Source of the DNA: Ignavibacteria bacterium
Lineage (GTDB): Bacteria; Bacteroidota; Ignavibacteria; UBA10030
DNA length: 34,918 nucleotides
Assembly: GCA_016873755.1 (NCBI GenBank)
Contig: VGWB01000013.1
Span: forward strand, 1-34,918
Direction: 5' to 3'
Shown: piece by piece, positions 8,897 through 18,036 of the stretch
How the letters are laid out: the number at the start of each line of letters is the position of its first letter
Position numbering within the stretch: the stretch's first letter is position 1
Notes under the pieces: generated by a model
The model's input: the letters and a program-made list of their open reading frames with translations, nothing else
Database searches by the model: none
What the model was told of the DNA's origin: nothing
Position numbers and translations under genes: made by a program

Positions 8897-10375
8897 ATGG
8901 AAAATGTGCCGAGTATTACGATGGGTATTCTGGCAGTAAGCCGGGATTGCTTCCCGAGTGAGCTGTCGAGCAAACGAAGAACGATGGTCGTTGAGGAGTG
9001 CAAGAAGCAGCAGGTTGCTGTTGCCGAGCTTGAGACCATTATCGAACGCGATGCAGACATCGCCAAGGCCCTGGATGAGATCCGCTCGAAGAAGGTCAAT
9101 GCACTCGTTCTCTATTTGGGTAACTTTGGTCCGGAGGGCCCAACCACTCTGCTCGCGAAGAAGTTCGACGGGCCGGTGATGTTGGTCGCAGCCGCCGAGG
9201 AATCCGGCAAGGATCTGTTCGGCGGGAGAGGGGACGCGTACTGCGGCTTGCTCAGTGCATCGTACAATGTGGGATTGAGGAGTCTGAACGTCTACGTTCC
9301 ACGCGAACCCGTCGGCTCGCCCGCCGAGGTTGCCGGAATGATTGCCGAGTTCCATCCGATCGCCAGGGTCGTGATAGGTGCACGGCACCTGAAGATATTC
9401 ACCTTCGGCCCCAGGCCGTACGACTTCCTCACATGCCACGCGCCCATCAAGCCGTTGTTCGATATGGGCATCGAGATCATGGAGAACAGCGAGCTGGATA
9501 TGTACGATATCTTCCTCTCAGCCAAGGATGATCCTCGTATCCCCAAGGTGGCGGACGAGATGTCGAAAGAGCTCAGTCGCGGGAATACGTACCCGGAGCT
9601 GCTCCGCAAGCTCGCACAATTCGAAATCGCGCTGCTGGATTTCAAGAACAAACACCTCGGCGCGTCGAAGTATGCTGTCTTCGCCAACAAGTGCTGGCCG
9701 GCGTTTGAAAAGTACTTTGGGTTTGTCCCTTGTTTCATCAATTCTAGACTTGCCACGCGCGGCATCCCGATCTCCTGCGAAGCGGATATCTACGGCGCGC
9801 TGAGCGAATACATGGCCACCTGCGCGACCGGTCTGCCTGCCACACTGCTCGATATCAACAATACTGTCCCCAAAGACATCTTCAACGAGGCGAAACGTGA
9901 GGTAAAGGACTATCGTCCAAAAGAGCTTTTCATGGGATTCCACTGCGGCAACACATCTTCCTCCTGCGTTGTCTCGGGGAGTATGAAATACCAGCTTATT
10001 ATGCATCGGTTGATGGAGCCCGGAAAGGACCCGAACATCACGCGCGGGACGCTGGAGGGGCAGATTCGTCCGGGCGACACCACGATCTTCAGACTCCAAT
10101 CTACCCCCGAAGCCGACCTTCGTGCTTATGTCGCAGAGGGAGAGATCCTCAATGTCGATCCGAAGTCCTTCGGATGTATCGCTGTATTTGCCATTCGCGA
10201 AATGGAGCGATTCTACCGCCACGTTTTGATCGAGAAGAGATTCCCCCATCATACTGCAGTAGGGTTCGCCCACAGCGGACGGAGTTTGTGGGAAGCGACA
10301 AAGCTCCTTGGGGTGAAAGATCTTTCGTTCAACCGCCCGGCGGGAAATTTGTACGCCGACGAGCATCCATTTTAG
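8897..10375 (+). CDS. FucI-like sugar isomerase, probable L-arabinose isomerase
   Basis: A 492-residue protein of the L-fucose / L-arabinose isomerase superfamily. It would convert L-arabinose to L-ribulose, the step missing in this operon. It is not canonical AraA. The N-terminal part (MGILAVSRDCFPSEL) and the catalytic part resemble the FucI branch. Glu295 in CEADIYGAL and Asp319 in LLDINN are 24 residues apart, the same spacing as the Mn-binding Glu337 and Asp361 of E. coli FucI. The third ligand is probably one of the His in PHHTAVGFAH (residues 451-459). FMGFHCGNTSSSC is also conserved-looking. GGAG precedes the ATG. The position directly after araB-araD is the main reason for the arabinose assignment; L-fucose or D-arabinose isomerase would be the alternatives. 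Confidence 0.8.
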   Translation: MENVPSITMGILAVSRDCFPSELSSKRRTMVVEECKKQQVAVAELETIIERDADIAKALDEIRSKKVNALVLYLGNFGPEGPTTLLAKKFDGPVMLVAAAEESGKDLFGGRGDAYCGLLSASYNVGLRSLNVYVPREPVGSPAEVAGMIAEFHPIARVVIGARHLKIFTFGPRPYDFLTCHAPIKPLFDMGIEIMENSELDMYDIFLSAKDDPRIPKVADEMSKELSRGNTYPELLRKLAQFEIALLDFKNKHLGASKYAVFANKCWPAFEKYFGFVPCFINSRLATRGIPISCEADIYGALSEYMATCATGLPATLLDINNTVPKDIFNEAKREVKDYRPKELFMGFHCGNTSSSCVVSGSMKYQLIMHRLMEPGKDPNITRGTLEGQIRPGDTTIFRLQSTPEADLRAYVAEGEILNVDPKSFGCIAVFAIREMERFYRHVLIEKRFPHHTAVGFAHSGRSLWEATKLLGVKDLSFNRPAGNLYADEHPF

Positions 10376-10404
10376 AGGGGTGCTGAAGAACTCCATCTTA
10401 TGTC

Positions 10405-10501
10405 ACACCCGCGAAAGCGGGTGTCCAGGACTAAGCCTTTTCTGGATTCTCCCGACGCAAGGCGTGGGGAGTTCGCTCGGCCGCCTGTCTGCCTCAGGCG
10501 G
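10405..10501. repeat. Intergenic element with two perfect hairpins
   Basis: Between the isomerase and the GH127 gene lie two perfect stems. The first pairs 10405-10412 (ACACCCGC) with 10417-10424 (GCGGGTGT) around a GAAA tetraloop. The second pairs 10481-10487 (CCGCCTG) with 10495-10501 (CAGGCGG). Neither is followed by a T-run, so they do not look like intrinsic terminators. The first resembles widespread short palindromic intergenic repeats with a GCGAAAGC core. Function is unknown; they could protect the upstream mRNA end or separate the two transcription units. Confidence 0.55.
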
Positions 10502-10605
10502 AGAACAACATTGCAGGATCTAGCAGCATCCTGCCAAGAGGCTGTCAGCAGCTGACCGGAGGCCTGCAACTATTGCCTACACAGATGCTTCTAAAGGATA
10601 CGTCA

Positions 10606-12972
10606 ATGAGGGAAAACGCAAGACTTCCGGGGTCACTGACTTTGCGAGTGAACCTTGTTGTGGCCCTCTTGTTCACTGGTTCCTACATATCGTTAGCTGG
10701 TGGGACGCGTGTGAAAAACTCGGAAGACAAACCTGTTGTTCAGCGGGTTCATGCGTTCGACCTGAAACAGGTTCGTTTGCTGAACGGACCCTTGAAGCAG
10801 GCGACGGAAAGAAATCAGAAGTACCTCCGCGGGCTCGAGCTCGATCGCTTGCTCCATAATTTCAGGGTGACGGCCGGCCTGCCGTCAAGCGCTGAGCCGC
10901 TCGGAGGGTGGGAGAGCCCGACGACCGAGCTACGTGGTCACTTCGTTGGACACTTCCTCACGGCGTGTGCTCTGATGTATGCAAGCTTTGACGATCACGT
11001 GCTGAAAGCCAAGGGAGATACTGTTGTCGCTGAGCTGGCGAAATGTCAACACGCGCTCGGTAGCGGCTATTTGAGCGGATATCCGGAAGAGTTCATTGAC
11101 CGCGTCGAGACGGGACAGCGAGTATGGGCGCCATGGTATACGCTCCACAAGATCTATGCTGGCTTGCTGGACATGTATCTGCTCACAGGAAATAAACAGG
11201 CGCTGGAGGTTGTCAAGTCGATGGCCGACTGGGCGAAGAGACGAACGGACCGGCTTGACGACGAAGCAATGCAGCGGATGCTCAAGGTCGAATTCGGTGG
11301 GATGAGCGAGGTGCTCTTCAACCTGTACGCAACTACCGGGGATCCTAACCATATGGCTCTCGCCCGCCGGTTTGAGAAGCGTGAATTCCTCGATCCACTG
11401 GCCGATCACGTGGACAAACTCAGAGGTCTCCACGTCAACACGCACATACCACAGGTGATCGGTGCAGCGCGAGGATATGAGATCACGGGCGAGCCGACCG
11501 ACAGGAAAATCGCGCTGTATTTCTGGGCGCAGATCGCAAACGCCCGCTCGTATGCAACCGGCGGGACAAGTTGGGGGGAAGTTTGGGGAGGTGATCCGTA
11601 CCACCTTGCCACACAGCTCGGGACGTCAAACCAGGAAAGCTGCACGTCGTACAACATGCTCAGGCTCACCTCGTACCTCTTCTCATGGGAACCCGATCCG
11701 GCATATGCGGACTACTACGAGTTGCTGTTTCTGAACGGCATTCTCCCCACGCAGAATCCCGGCGACGGCATGTTGATGTACTATCTGCCGCTTGGCTCGG
11801 GATGGTACAAGACCTTCGGGACGGGGCGCAACTCGTTCTGGTGCTGTACCGGCACCGGTGTAGAATCGTTTGCCAGGCTCGGGAGCGATATCTACTATCA
11901 CGACGAGAGCAACCTCTACGTCAATCTCTTCATACCATCTGAAGTCCGGTGGATTGAAAAGGACGTAAAACTTCGCCAGACGACCGATTTTCCTCGGAAA
12001 GCTCGGACTCAACTGCTTGTTCAAACCGGAAAGCCTGTCGTCTTCTCGCTGAATGTCCGGATCCCAAAATGGAGTGCGACCGGAGCGCGCGTGCTCATCA
12101 ACGGTCGCGAGATCGGAGCGACCTCGAGCCCGGGAAGCTTCCTAATGCTCAAGCGCACGTGGAAGAACGGCGATCGCGTCGATGTTGAATACGCTATGGA
12201 CCTGCACCTGAAGCCCCTGCCGGATAACCCCAGGATTGCCGCGATCATGTACGGCCCGCTCGTGCTCGCCGGCAGACTCGGTTCGGAGGGCCTCACGGAC
12301 AGCCTCGCCCACGGCTTCTACGGCCCCTCCAGTGAGCCGGTCCTGACCCCCTGCCTTATTGTGGAAGATCCAAACGTGAAGTCCTGGGTCACACCGGTCA
12401 GCGGAAAGCCATTGACGTTTCGCACAAGGGGTGTCGGCGTACCCCGCGACGTCGAGTTGAGCCCGATCCATGAGCTCTTCGATGAGTGCTATGCTGTCTA
12501 CTGGACGATCTACAGGAAGAAGGAATGGGATGAGGCGAAGAAACGAAGCGAGATGTCGATCGGTCAGACGGTTGACGCTGTTGTGATGGGCGACTCCGTT
12601 TCAGCCAAAGCCCACAACATGGTAGGTTCCGGCACAGAAACTGGAAGCGATGCAGGGAGGAGTTGGATCCGCACGCAGAACTGGATGGAGTACTCACTGA
12701 AGGTCCTCGTGGATCGTCCTGTGCTCTTCGGATGCACGTGGCTGAAGGGTGATACTGCGCGGGCGTATACCATTCGTATCGACGGTGTAAGGCTCTCGAT
12801 CGTACCTGAGGTCACCGAATTACCCGATGGTTTCGTGGAAGAGCGCTACGAGCTTCCGCTCGCTGTCACCTTCGGCAGGCACACGGTGACGGTCACATTC
12901 GAGAGCCACCGGGGGGTGCTGGGGAGGAAGCTTCTCGGTTGTTCTATTGTCGGGTCGGCGCGCGAGAGGTGA
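10606..12972 (+). CDS. Exported beta-L-arabinofuranosidase, GH127
   Basis: A GH127 (DUF1680) enzyme that removes beta-L-arabinofuranose, the linkage found on hydroxyproline-rich plant glycoproteins and some pectin side chains. About 788 residues. A signal-like N-terminus (VNLVVALLFTGSYISLAGG) precedes the (alpha/alpha)6 barrel. The cysteine-zinc catalytic site is present: Glu344 and Cys346 in NQESCTSYN and Cys413-Cys414 in FWCCTGTG, with Glu325 in WGEVW as the likely acid/base. These correspond to Glu338, Cys340, Cys417/418 and Glu322 of HypBA1. Extra C-terminal beta regions follow. The ATG at 10606 has AAAGGA 7 bases upstream and gives a clean signal peptide; TTG at 10573 and ATG at 10585 do not. 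It is separated from the isomerase by the hairpin element. Confidence 0.9.
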   Translation: MRENARLPGSLTLRVNLVVALLFTGSYISLAGGTRVKNSEDKPVVQRVHAFDLKQVRLLNGPLKQATERNQKYLRGLELDRLLHNFRVTAGLPSSAEPLGGWESPTTELRGHFVGHFLTACALMYASFDDHVLKAKGDTVVAELAKCQHALGSGYLSGYPEEFIDRVETGQRVWAPWYTLHKIYAGLLDMYLLTGNKQALEVVKSMADWAKRRTDRLDDEAMQRMLKVEFGGMSEVLFNLYATTGDPNHMALARRFEKREFLDPLADHVDKLRGLHVNTHIPQVIGAARGYEITGEPTDRKIALYFWAQIANARSYATGGTSWGEVWGGDPYHLATQLGTSNQESCTSYNMLRLTSYLFSWEPDPAYADYYELLFLNGILPTQNPGDGMLMYYLPLGSGWYKTFGTGRNSFWCCTGTGVESFARLGSDIYYHDESNLYVNLFIPSEVRWIEKDVKLRQTTDFPRKARTQLLVQTGKPVVFSLNVRIPKWSATGARVLINGREIGATSSPGSFLMLKRTWKNGDRVDVEYAMDLHLKPLPDNPRIAAIMYGPLVLAGRLGSEGLTDSLAHGFYGPSSEPVLTPCLIVEDPNVKSWVTPVSGKPLTFRTRGVGVPRDVELSPIHELFDECYAVYWTIYRKKEWDEAKKRSEMSIGQTVDAVVMGDSVSAKAHNMVGSGTETGSDAGRSWIRTQNWMEYSLKVLVDRPVLFGCTWLKGDTARAYTIRIDGVRLSIVPEVTELPDGFVEERYELPLAVTFGRHTVTVTFESHRGVLGRKLLGCSIVGSARER

Positions 12973-13217
12973 CTGGTGCACGTCGCCAAGGGCAATCCTG
13001 TACTCTTGCCCCCAGGGCTGTCCAGAATGCCCGACCGACTGAGCAGTCGTTTGGGCTGACAGGGAACCGAGTGTGCTCAAACTTGTAGAAAGATTCATGA
13101 TTTGTTCCGACATTTGACGGGGTCAGTGGCGAGTCCACTTGCCCAGCCGGAATCGCTTCGGGGCAATCCAGCTCGTATCTAGGTCAGTAGTCCGCAGACT
13201 CCGTTGGAGAAATCGAC

Positions 13218-13685
13218 ATGATCAACGCTGATCTCAACACGATCGAGGGGCGTGTCTACCCCGCGCGGCGAAAAACGCAAAATCTTGTGGGCGGCGCATC
13301 TCCAATACAGGCGAGGAGCTTTTGCCTGGGGTATGTCACGCTTGAGCCGCGCGGCGGCCAGGTCCCATGGCACAATCAGGAGCAGGAGGAAGTCTACTTT
13401 GTCCTTGAAGGAACAGGAGAAATGTGTCTTGGAGACGAGCGCCGGACCATGTCTGCAGGGCAGGTCGTTTACATTCCTCCTAACGTGTTCCATCAATTGA
13501 CGAATATCGGGGAGACGCCTCTGCGGATGATCTATTGCTACGGTCCCGCCGGAGACGTGGCGCACTGGCGGCAGGAGCTTGATGGGACATTGCCTCGCGC
13601 AGGGATCGAAGCCCCGCCACTGCCGCAAGGAGCTTCACCTCAGCATCACAAGAAACCGGAGACCCACCAAAATCAATCATCTTGA
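13218..13685 (+). CDS. Small cupin-domain protein
   Basis: A 155-residue single-domain cupin with no signal peptide. The first cupin motif is WHNQEQEEVYFVLEGTG (His52, Glu56/57) and the second is PPNVFHQLTN (His92), so a metal site is likely, though the usual HxH of motif 1 is reduced to one His. The last 35 residues are low-complexity and polar, probably disordered. GGAGA lies 7 bases before the ATG. Its stop overlaps the possible TTG start of the oxidoreductase downstream, which suggests a pair working together on a sugar or sugar acid. Such cupins can be isomerases, lyases or sensors; the specific activity cannot be assigned. Confidence 0.8.
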   Translation: MINADLNTIEGRVYPARRKTQNLVGGASPIQARSFCLGYVTLEPRGGQVPWHNQEQEEVYFVLEGTGEMCLGDERRTMSAGQVVYIPPNVFHQLTNIGETPLRMIYCYGPAGDVAHWRQELDGTLPRAGIEAPPLPQGASPQHHKKPETHQNQSS

Positions 13686-13705
13686 CGTCCTCTCTGAACG
13701 ACTCT

Positions 13706-14866
13706 ATGGAAAAAACCCGAGTGCGTAATGTGGGTGTTATTATGAATGGCGTGACAGGTCGCATGGGAATGCGCCAGCACCTCGTTCGATCCATCCTGGC
13801 CATCCGTGAGGAGGGAGGTGTGAAGACGAAGTCGGGAGAACGCGTCGTGCCTGACCCGATACTCGTCGGAAGGAGTGAAGCCAGGCTAAAAGATCTGGCA
13901 GCGGAGCACCAGGTGGCGAAATTCTCGACGGAATTGGACACGTGCCTCGCGGATCCACACTATACGATCTACTTTGATTCGCAGGCGACGAACCAACGCG
14001 CCGAGAGCCTGACTAGGGCCATACAGGCAGGAAAGGCAGTGTATTGCGAGAAACCCGTTGCCTCGAACCTCGACGAGGCTTTGATGTTGTGCCGACTTGC
14101 GGCGAGTGCGGGTGTGAAAAACGGAGTCGTTCAAGATAAGTTGTGGCTGCCTGGTATCCTGAAACTGAAAAGTCTCATCGAGTCGAAATTCTTCGGGAAG
14201 ATACTCTCCGTACGCGGCGAATTCGGATACTGGATCTTTGACGGGTCGGTGCAGCCAGGTCAACGACCTTCATGGAACTATCGCAAGGAGGATGGGGGCG
14301 GTATTATCACGGACATGTTTTGCCACTGGCGTTACCTGATCGACGACCTCTTCGGGAACCTCAGAGCGCTCTCCTGTTTGGGCGCGACACACGTCGGCAG
14401 CCGGATCGACGAACAGGGGAGGACGTATCGTTGCACGGCTGATGATGCAGCGTATGCGACGCTCGTCTGTGACACCGGCGTCATTTGCCAGATCAATTCC
14501 TCCTGGTCTGTCCGGGTACGCCGCGATGATCTTCTCACGCTTCAGGTCGACGGAACAGCCGGCTCCGCCGTCGCCGGCCTCCAGCGATGCTATGTCCAGC
14601 AGGCATCGGAAACCCCGGCGCTCGTCTGGAATCCAGACATCGAGAATCCCTTCGACTACTACGGTGGTTGGCAGGAGGTGCCGTCGGCTGTGCCCTACCC
14701 GAATGCGTTCAAAGCTCAGTGGGAGTTGTTCTTGAAGCACGTTGTCGAGGACGAACCGTTTCCATGGTCTTTTCGCGAAGGTGCCAAAGGAATTCAACTG
14801 GCCGAACTTGCCCAGCGAAGCTGGTCGGACCGGCGATGGGTTGACGTTCCCGAGTTGAAGATCTGA
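13706..14866 (+). CDS. Gfo/Idh/MocA-family oxidoreductase
   Basis: An NAD(P)-dependent sugar or polyol dehydrogenase of the Gfo/Idh/MocA family, about 386 residues. The N-terminal nucleotide-binding motif is NVGVIMNGVTGRMG, and the family motif EKP sits at residues 115-117 (GKAVYCEKPVAS). The C-terminal alpha/beta substrate domain is complete. I prefer ATG 13706, which places the Rossmann strand at the usual distance from the start. TTG 13682 would overlap the cupin stop by 4 bases and add eight residues; neither start has a good ribosome site. It is the last gene of the arabinose block and is followed by a terminator. The substrate is unknown; a pentose-derived product is a guess from context. 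Confidence 0.85.
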   Translation: MEKTRVRNVGVIMNGVTGRMGMRQHLVRSILAIREEGGVKTKSGERVVPDPILVGRSEARLKDLAAEHQVAKFSTELDTCLADPHYTIYFDSQATNQRAESLTRAIQAGKAVYCEKPVASNLDEALMLCRLAASAGVKNGVVQDKLWLPGILKLKSLIESKFFGKILSVRGEFGYWIFDGSVQPGQRPSWNYRKEDGGGIITDMFCHWRYLIDDLFGNLRALSCLGATHVGSRIDEQGRTYRCTADDAAYATLVCDTGVICQINSSWSVRVRRDDLLTLQVDGTAGSAVAGLQRCYVQQASETPALVWNPDIENPFDYYGGWQEVPSAVPYPNAFKAQWELFLKHVVEDEPFPWSFREGAKGIQLAELAQRSWSDRRWVDVPELKI

Positions 14867-14926
14867 CCCGGAATGATCATCTGTCACCTGTCACTGACGC
14901 CCGTTACAACGTAGTTCTCCACTGAG

Positions 14927-14946
14927 CCCGGCTCAAGCCGGGTTTT
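14927..14946 (+). terminator. Rho-independent terminator after the arabinose block
   Basis: A 6-bp G/C stem (CCCGGC at 14927-14932, GCCGGG at 14937-14942) with a TCAA loop is followed directly by TTTT. It lies 60 bases after the oxidoreductase stop and would end the + strand transcript before the convergent minus-strand gene. Confidence 0.75.
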
Positions 14947-15030
14947 CTGTTCGTGGACCTGTCTGGACGAATTGTATGTCGAGAGAGTGTAGTACGAGAA
15001 CAGTCCCGCCGACTGTCGGATTGTTCCACA

Positions 15031-16287
15031 TCACGGCGTGAGAACGACTTGACGCCTGCCGCTGTCGCCTTTCCTGCGCAGGTCAAAGAACAACAATACG
15101 AGCACAGGCAGATACTCGAGCAGTAGCACGAGTGGATAGTCCTTCCAGACGCCATGAAGCTGGTACGTGACGAACGTAATGGACGTGAGACTCGCCGTGC
15201 CGGCGAGCGCAAGTCCGCTTGAAATCGGCGCGAGTGGTAACAGAACGATCAGCCATCCCATATACCACGGATGTGCAACAGGAGAACAGAGAAGGAGGAG
15301 GAGAACTGCCAGCACGGCCTTTTCGTGCAGCGGCCTTTTCGTCAGGTAAAGGATAAACAGAACTATCGCCAGGCCAGCGAAACACCAGAGGCGAGTCGTC
15401 TGGTTGTCCGAAAACAGGGGAAAGAGTACACTGAAAAGGGCACCGTTGAAGAACCAATGCTTTGAAAAGGTAGTGAGAGCTTCGAAAGGATTAGCACTCA
15501 CGGCGTACGGAATGAAGGGGATGAGGAGCACCGCAACCGGCAGAACAGCCACCCTAGCTTTGTTGAAGAAACCGCGTTCGTGAAGAAACAGGATCGGCAA
15601 AATGACGAGTGCGACGGGCTTGATGAGCAACGAGAGTCCGACGAGTAGAAGTGAGAGAGTCGCTTTCTTCTTGCAGTAAAGAAGCAGACCGAAGATGAGG
15701 AACGGAAATCCAAATGCGTCGACGTGAGCGTCGAGAGAAAACTGAAGGATAACGAGCGGATTGGCAGCGTAGAGTAACACCCGCAGTGGTGAATCGGAGA
15801 GCTCGCGCATGAGCAACAGAAGACCGATGAGTGTTGCTGCCTCGGCAAGAAGGATGAGAAGCTGAAATCCCCAGGCGTTCTCTCCGCTGAGATTGTAGCC
15901 GAGGTACGAGATCCACTGGCTCAGCGGGAAATAGATCGTCTTCATCTCCGGGTGGTTTACCAGCGAAGGGAGCCGCGTCGTATGGAGGTCACCGAGTGCT
16001 TCGTCATTCGGCGCATAAAGATAGGGATTGATTCCTGCCGCCTGCACACGGCCATCCCACATGTATCGATAGACGTCGTCTGAGCCAAGCGGCTCCGTCC
16101 CCAAAAAACTCGCACGAGCGAGAAAAAGAATCACAAGCAGCGGAAGGATTCCCTGCGGTGAGACCTCGGGCTTGAGTGACTGCTGGCAGATGACCCAATA
16201 CAGAATTGATGAGGAAATGAATATCGCGGCGTAGGCGATGATCGGAGTAATGGGGATGCAGTGCAACGACAGGAGCATCACCGCCAA
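15031..16287 (-). CDS. GT-C fold membrane glycosyltransferase
   Basis: A polytopic membrane protein of about 418 residues with roughly 11-12 hydrophobic segments. It resembles the GT-C class of polyprenyl-phosphate-sugar-dependent mannosyl or hexosyl transferases. The first periplasmic loop has the diagnostic acidic motif GSDDVYRYMWDGRV (Asp70, Asp71) followed by AAGINPYLYAP. Later loops keep HPEMKTIYFPLSQW and CSPVAHPWYMGW. The start is uncertain: the TTG at 16287 and an ATG at 16278 both lack ribosome sites, and the frame stays open with hydrophobic residues up to 16384. The acceptor is unknown; an envelope glycan or lipid-linked sugar is likely from the family. Confidence 0.8.
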   Translation of the reverse strand: MAVMLLSLHCIPITPIIAYAAIFISSSILYWVICQQSLKPEVSPQGILPLLVILFLARASFLGTEPLGSDDVYRYMWDGRVQAAGINPYLYAPNDEALGDLHTTRLPSLVNHPEMKTIYFPLSQWISYLGYNLSGENAWGFQLLILLAEAATLIGLLLLMRELSDSPLRVLLYAANPLVILQFSLDAHVDAFGFPFLIFGLLLYCKKKATLSLLLVGLSLLIKPVALVILPILFLHERGFFNKARVAVLPVAVLLIPFIPYAVSANPFEALTTFSKHWFFNGALFSVLFPLFSDNQTTRLWCFAGLAIVLFILYLTKRPLHEKAVLAVLLLLLCSPVAHPWYMGWLIVLLPLAPISSGLALAGTASLTSITFVTYQLHGVWKDYPLVLLLEYLPVLVLLFFDLRRKGDSGRRQVVLTP

Positions 16288-16498
16288 AACCGCAACAAGC
16301 GGAAGGAGTCGATGTGTCAGGTGGAGTTTCAGGAGAATTTGGAAATGCAGTTCGAGAAAACCTACTATCCAGACGTCAGGATATCAGTCCTGGATGAGGA
16401 CGAGTCGATGCTCTTCCTTCAGGAATTTGCCCCTTTGGATCTAGAATTTCACCTTTTACGCTCTTGCCTCTCCACGAAGGTGTGCTGCGCGTTTGCTG

Positions 16499-17860
16499 TC
16501 ATTTTCTCGATGCAACGTATGAACCGGCGCCGATCTTTTGCATGTTCATGGCGTGCTCGCGGATGATCCCGAGAGTTGACGCGTCCGAAACGAAAACTGA
16601 GTTTTGTCCCTGCGGTTCTTGCGGCGGATCGCCGACGAACGGATCACCTCTCTTCCACATTCCATCCGGATGTTGAGCGGATCCCTCGCCTCCCCAGGCC
16701 CAGAAGTTCGACCCTGCGATCGGTGCCCCGGCACGCGCAGAATCCTCAAGTGTCCGAAAAATAAACCGGTAGAACCTGTCCCGTGCCTTCGTCGGAGTTC
16801 CTGGAAGGATCTCTCCGTTATCCCGCCCCAGGCCGAATTCCTCCATCACCACCGGCTTCCCGATCAATCGTGCCAATGCGATGTGCTGGTTGATGTATGC
16901 AGTTGACTTTTTTTCCGTTGGCGACAACGTTTCCTCCCATCGTTTCGGATCGAACCACCCCCAATTGAAAGGCCAGAGATGGAAATTGAGGTAGTCCACG
17001 TGTGGGGTTTGAAACGCTTTGACGTAGAACTCTTCGGATTGTAGCGTTCCAATGGTACCTTCACTCCCCGCGCTCACCAAGTGGTTGGTGTCGAGCGAAT
17101 GGATGAACATCGCGGTTTGGTCAATCCAGCGATAGAACGCCGGAAGATTCTTCCTTCCTTGCTCGTCGACGCGGCCCGGTCTCGGTTCATTGGCTAGCTG
17201 CCAGGACATGATAGTCGGATCCTCCGTATACAACCGGCCATTGACAGAGTTCCTTCGGGTAACGATCGTACGGACGTACTCTTTGTGCAATTCCACGGCT
17301 CTTGGATTCGAGTAAAATGCGGCTGAGAAATCCATGAAGGCGCCCCAGCCCTGAGTTGAATCTTCCGGATCGACAGGGCGCTCCCCCGCCCAGACGTTAT
17401 ACTGGACCATACCCCCTGACCATTCCCAGTAGTTCCCGAGGTATAGCACGGCGTGCATGTCCCGCCTCGCCATTTCTGCGAGAAGGTAGTCGAGGCCTTG
17501 AAGAAGCGAATCATCCACGACGCCAGGAGCGCTTTGGATTGCCGGCTTCACGGAGCGGCGTATGTACGATTCCTCCGACGCTGCGAGCACTCGAAGATTC
17601 CCTATACCGTGAGCCTTCAGCGAATCGAGTTCCCGGAGAAGCCGCGGGCGGTCACCCGTCGAGCCGGGAGAGCCCAAGTAACAGCCGTACCACATATTCG
17701 TGCCAGCAAAGTAGTACGGCCTGCCGTTGTGGATGAACTGTGTTCCCCTGATCTTGATAAAATCCTCGCGTTCCCGGAAGAGGGAAATCAGAGAACACGA
17801 AGGGAGGAGAAGCGAAACGGCGGCGACTGTTACCAGAATCAGTCTCGATGACATTCTCAT
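16499..17860 (-). CDS. GH5-family lipoprotein, probable beta-mannanase
   Basis: A 453-residue glycoside hydrolase of clan A, closest in appearance to GH5 subfamily 7 endo-beta-1,4-mannanases. The N-terminus is a lipoprotein signal with lipobox LLLPSC (Cys22), so it is anchored to a membrane. The domain opens with IRGTQFIHNGRPYYFAGTN. Acid/base Glu225 lies in WQLANEPRPG and the nucleophile Glu341 in PVVMEEFGLGRD. NFHLWPFNWGWF and GSNFWAWGGEG supply the usual aromatic cleft residues. It would cut mannan or glucomannan at the cell surface, which fits the hemicellulose theme of the left side, although it lies on the other strand in its own unit. Confidence 0.87.
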   Translation of the reverse strand: MRMSSRLILVTVAAVSLLLPSCSLISLFREREDFIKIRGTQFIHNGRPYYFAGTNMWYGCYLGSPGSTGDRPRLLRELDSLKAHGIGNLRVLAASEESYIRRSVKPAIQSAPGVVDDSLLQGLDYLLAEMARRDMHAVLYLGNYWEWSGGMVQYNVWAGERPVDPEDSTQGWGAFMDFSAAFYSNPRAVELHKEYVRTIVTRRNSVNGRLYTEDPTIMSWQLANEPRPGRVDEQGRKNLPAFYRWIDQTAMFIHSLDTNHLVSAGSEGTIGTLQSEEFYVKAFQTPHVDYLNFHLWPFNWGWFDPKRWEETLSPTEKKSTAYINQHIALARLIGKPVVMEEFGLGRDNGEILPGTPTKARDRFYRFIFRTLEDSARAGAPIAGSNFWAWGGEGSAQHPDGMWKRGDPFVGDPPQEPQGQNSVFVSDASTLGIIREHAMNMQKIGAGSYVASRK

Positions 17861-17972
17861 TGACTCACATCCTTGCTGTTGTTGAACTCCTGGTCGGCTT
17901 GCTCTCCCTGGAGTGCCCCGGCAATATCCGCATTATTCACGAACGATTCCAGAGAAGGCGAAACTGTTCATT

Positions 17973-18036
17973 GACATTCTCTGCAACCTTCCGAAGGTTC
18001 CACCGACATTCTGTACGACTTTCGGAAGGTTCACAC
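17973..18036. repeat. Two-unit 32-bp tandem repeat with palindromic core
   Basis: Two adjacent 32-base units (17973-18004 and 18005-18036) both start with GACATTCT. The first has the perfect palindrome AACCTTCCGAAGGTT; the second has a diverged form (ACTTTCGGAAGGTTC). The second unit supplies the stop codon and abuts the break point of the SDR fragment. Only two copies exist, with no spacers, so this is not a CRISPR array. Confidence 0.75.

Noticed and set aside
17973-18036. CRISPR repeat pair
   Set aside because: The two 32-bp units are directly adjacent with no spacer and there are no cas genes.
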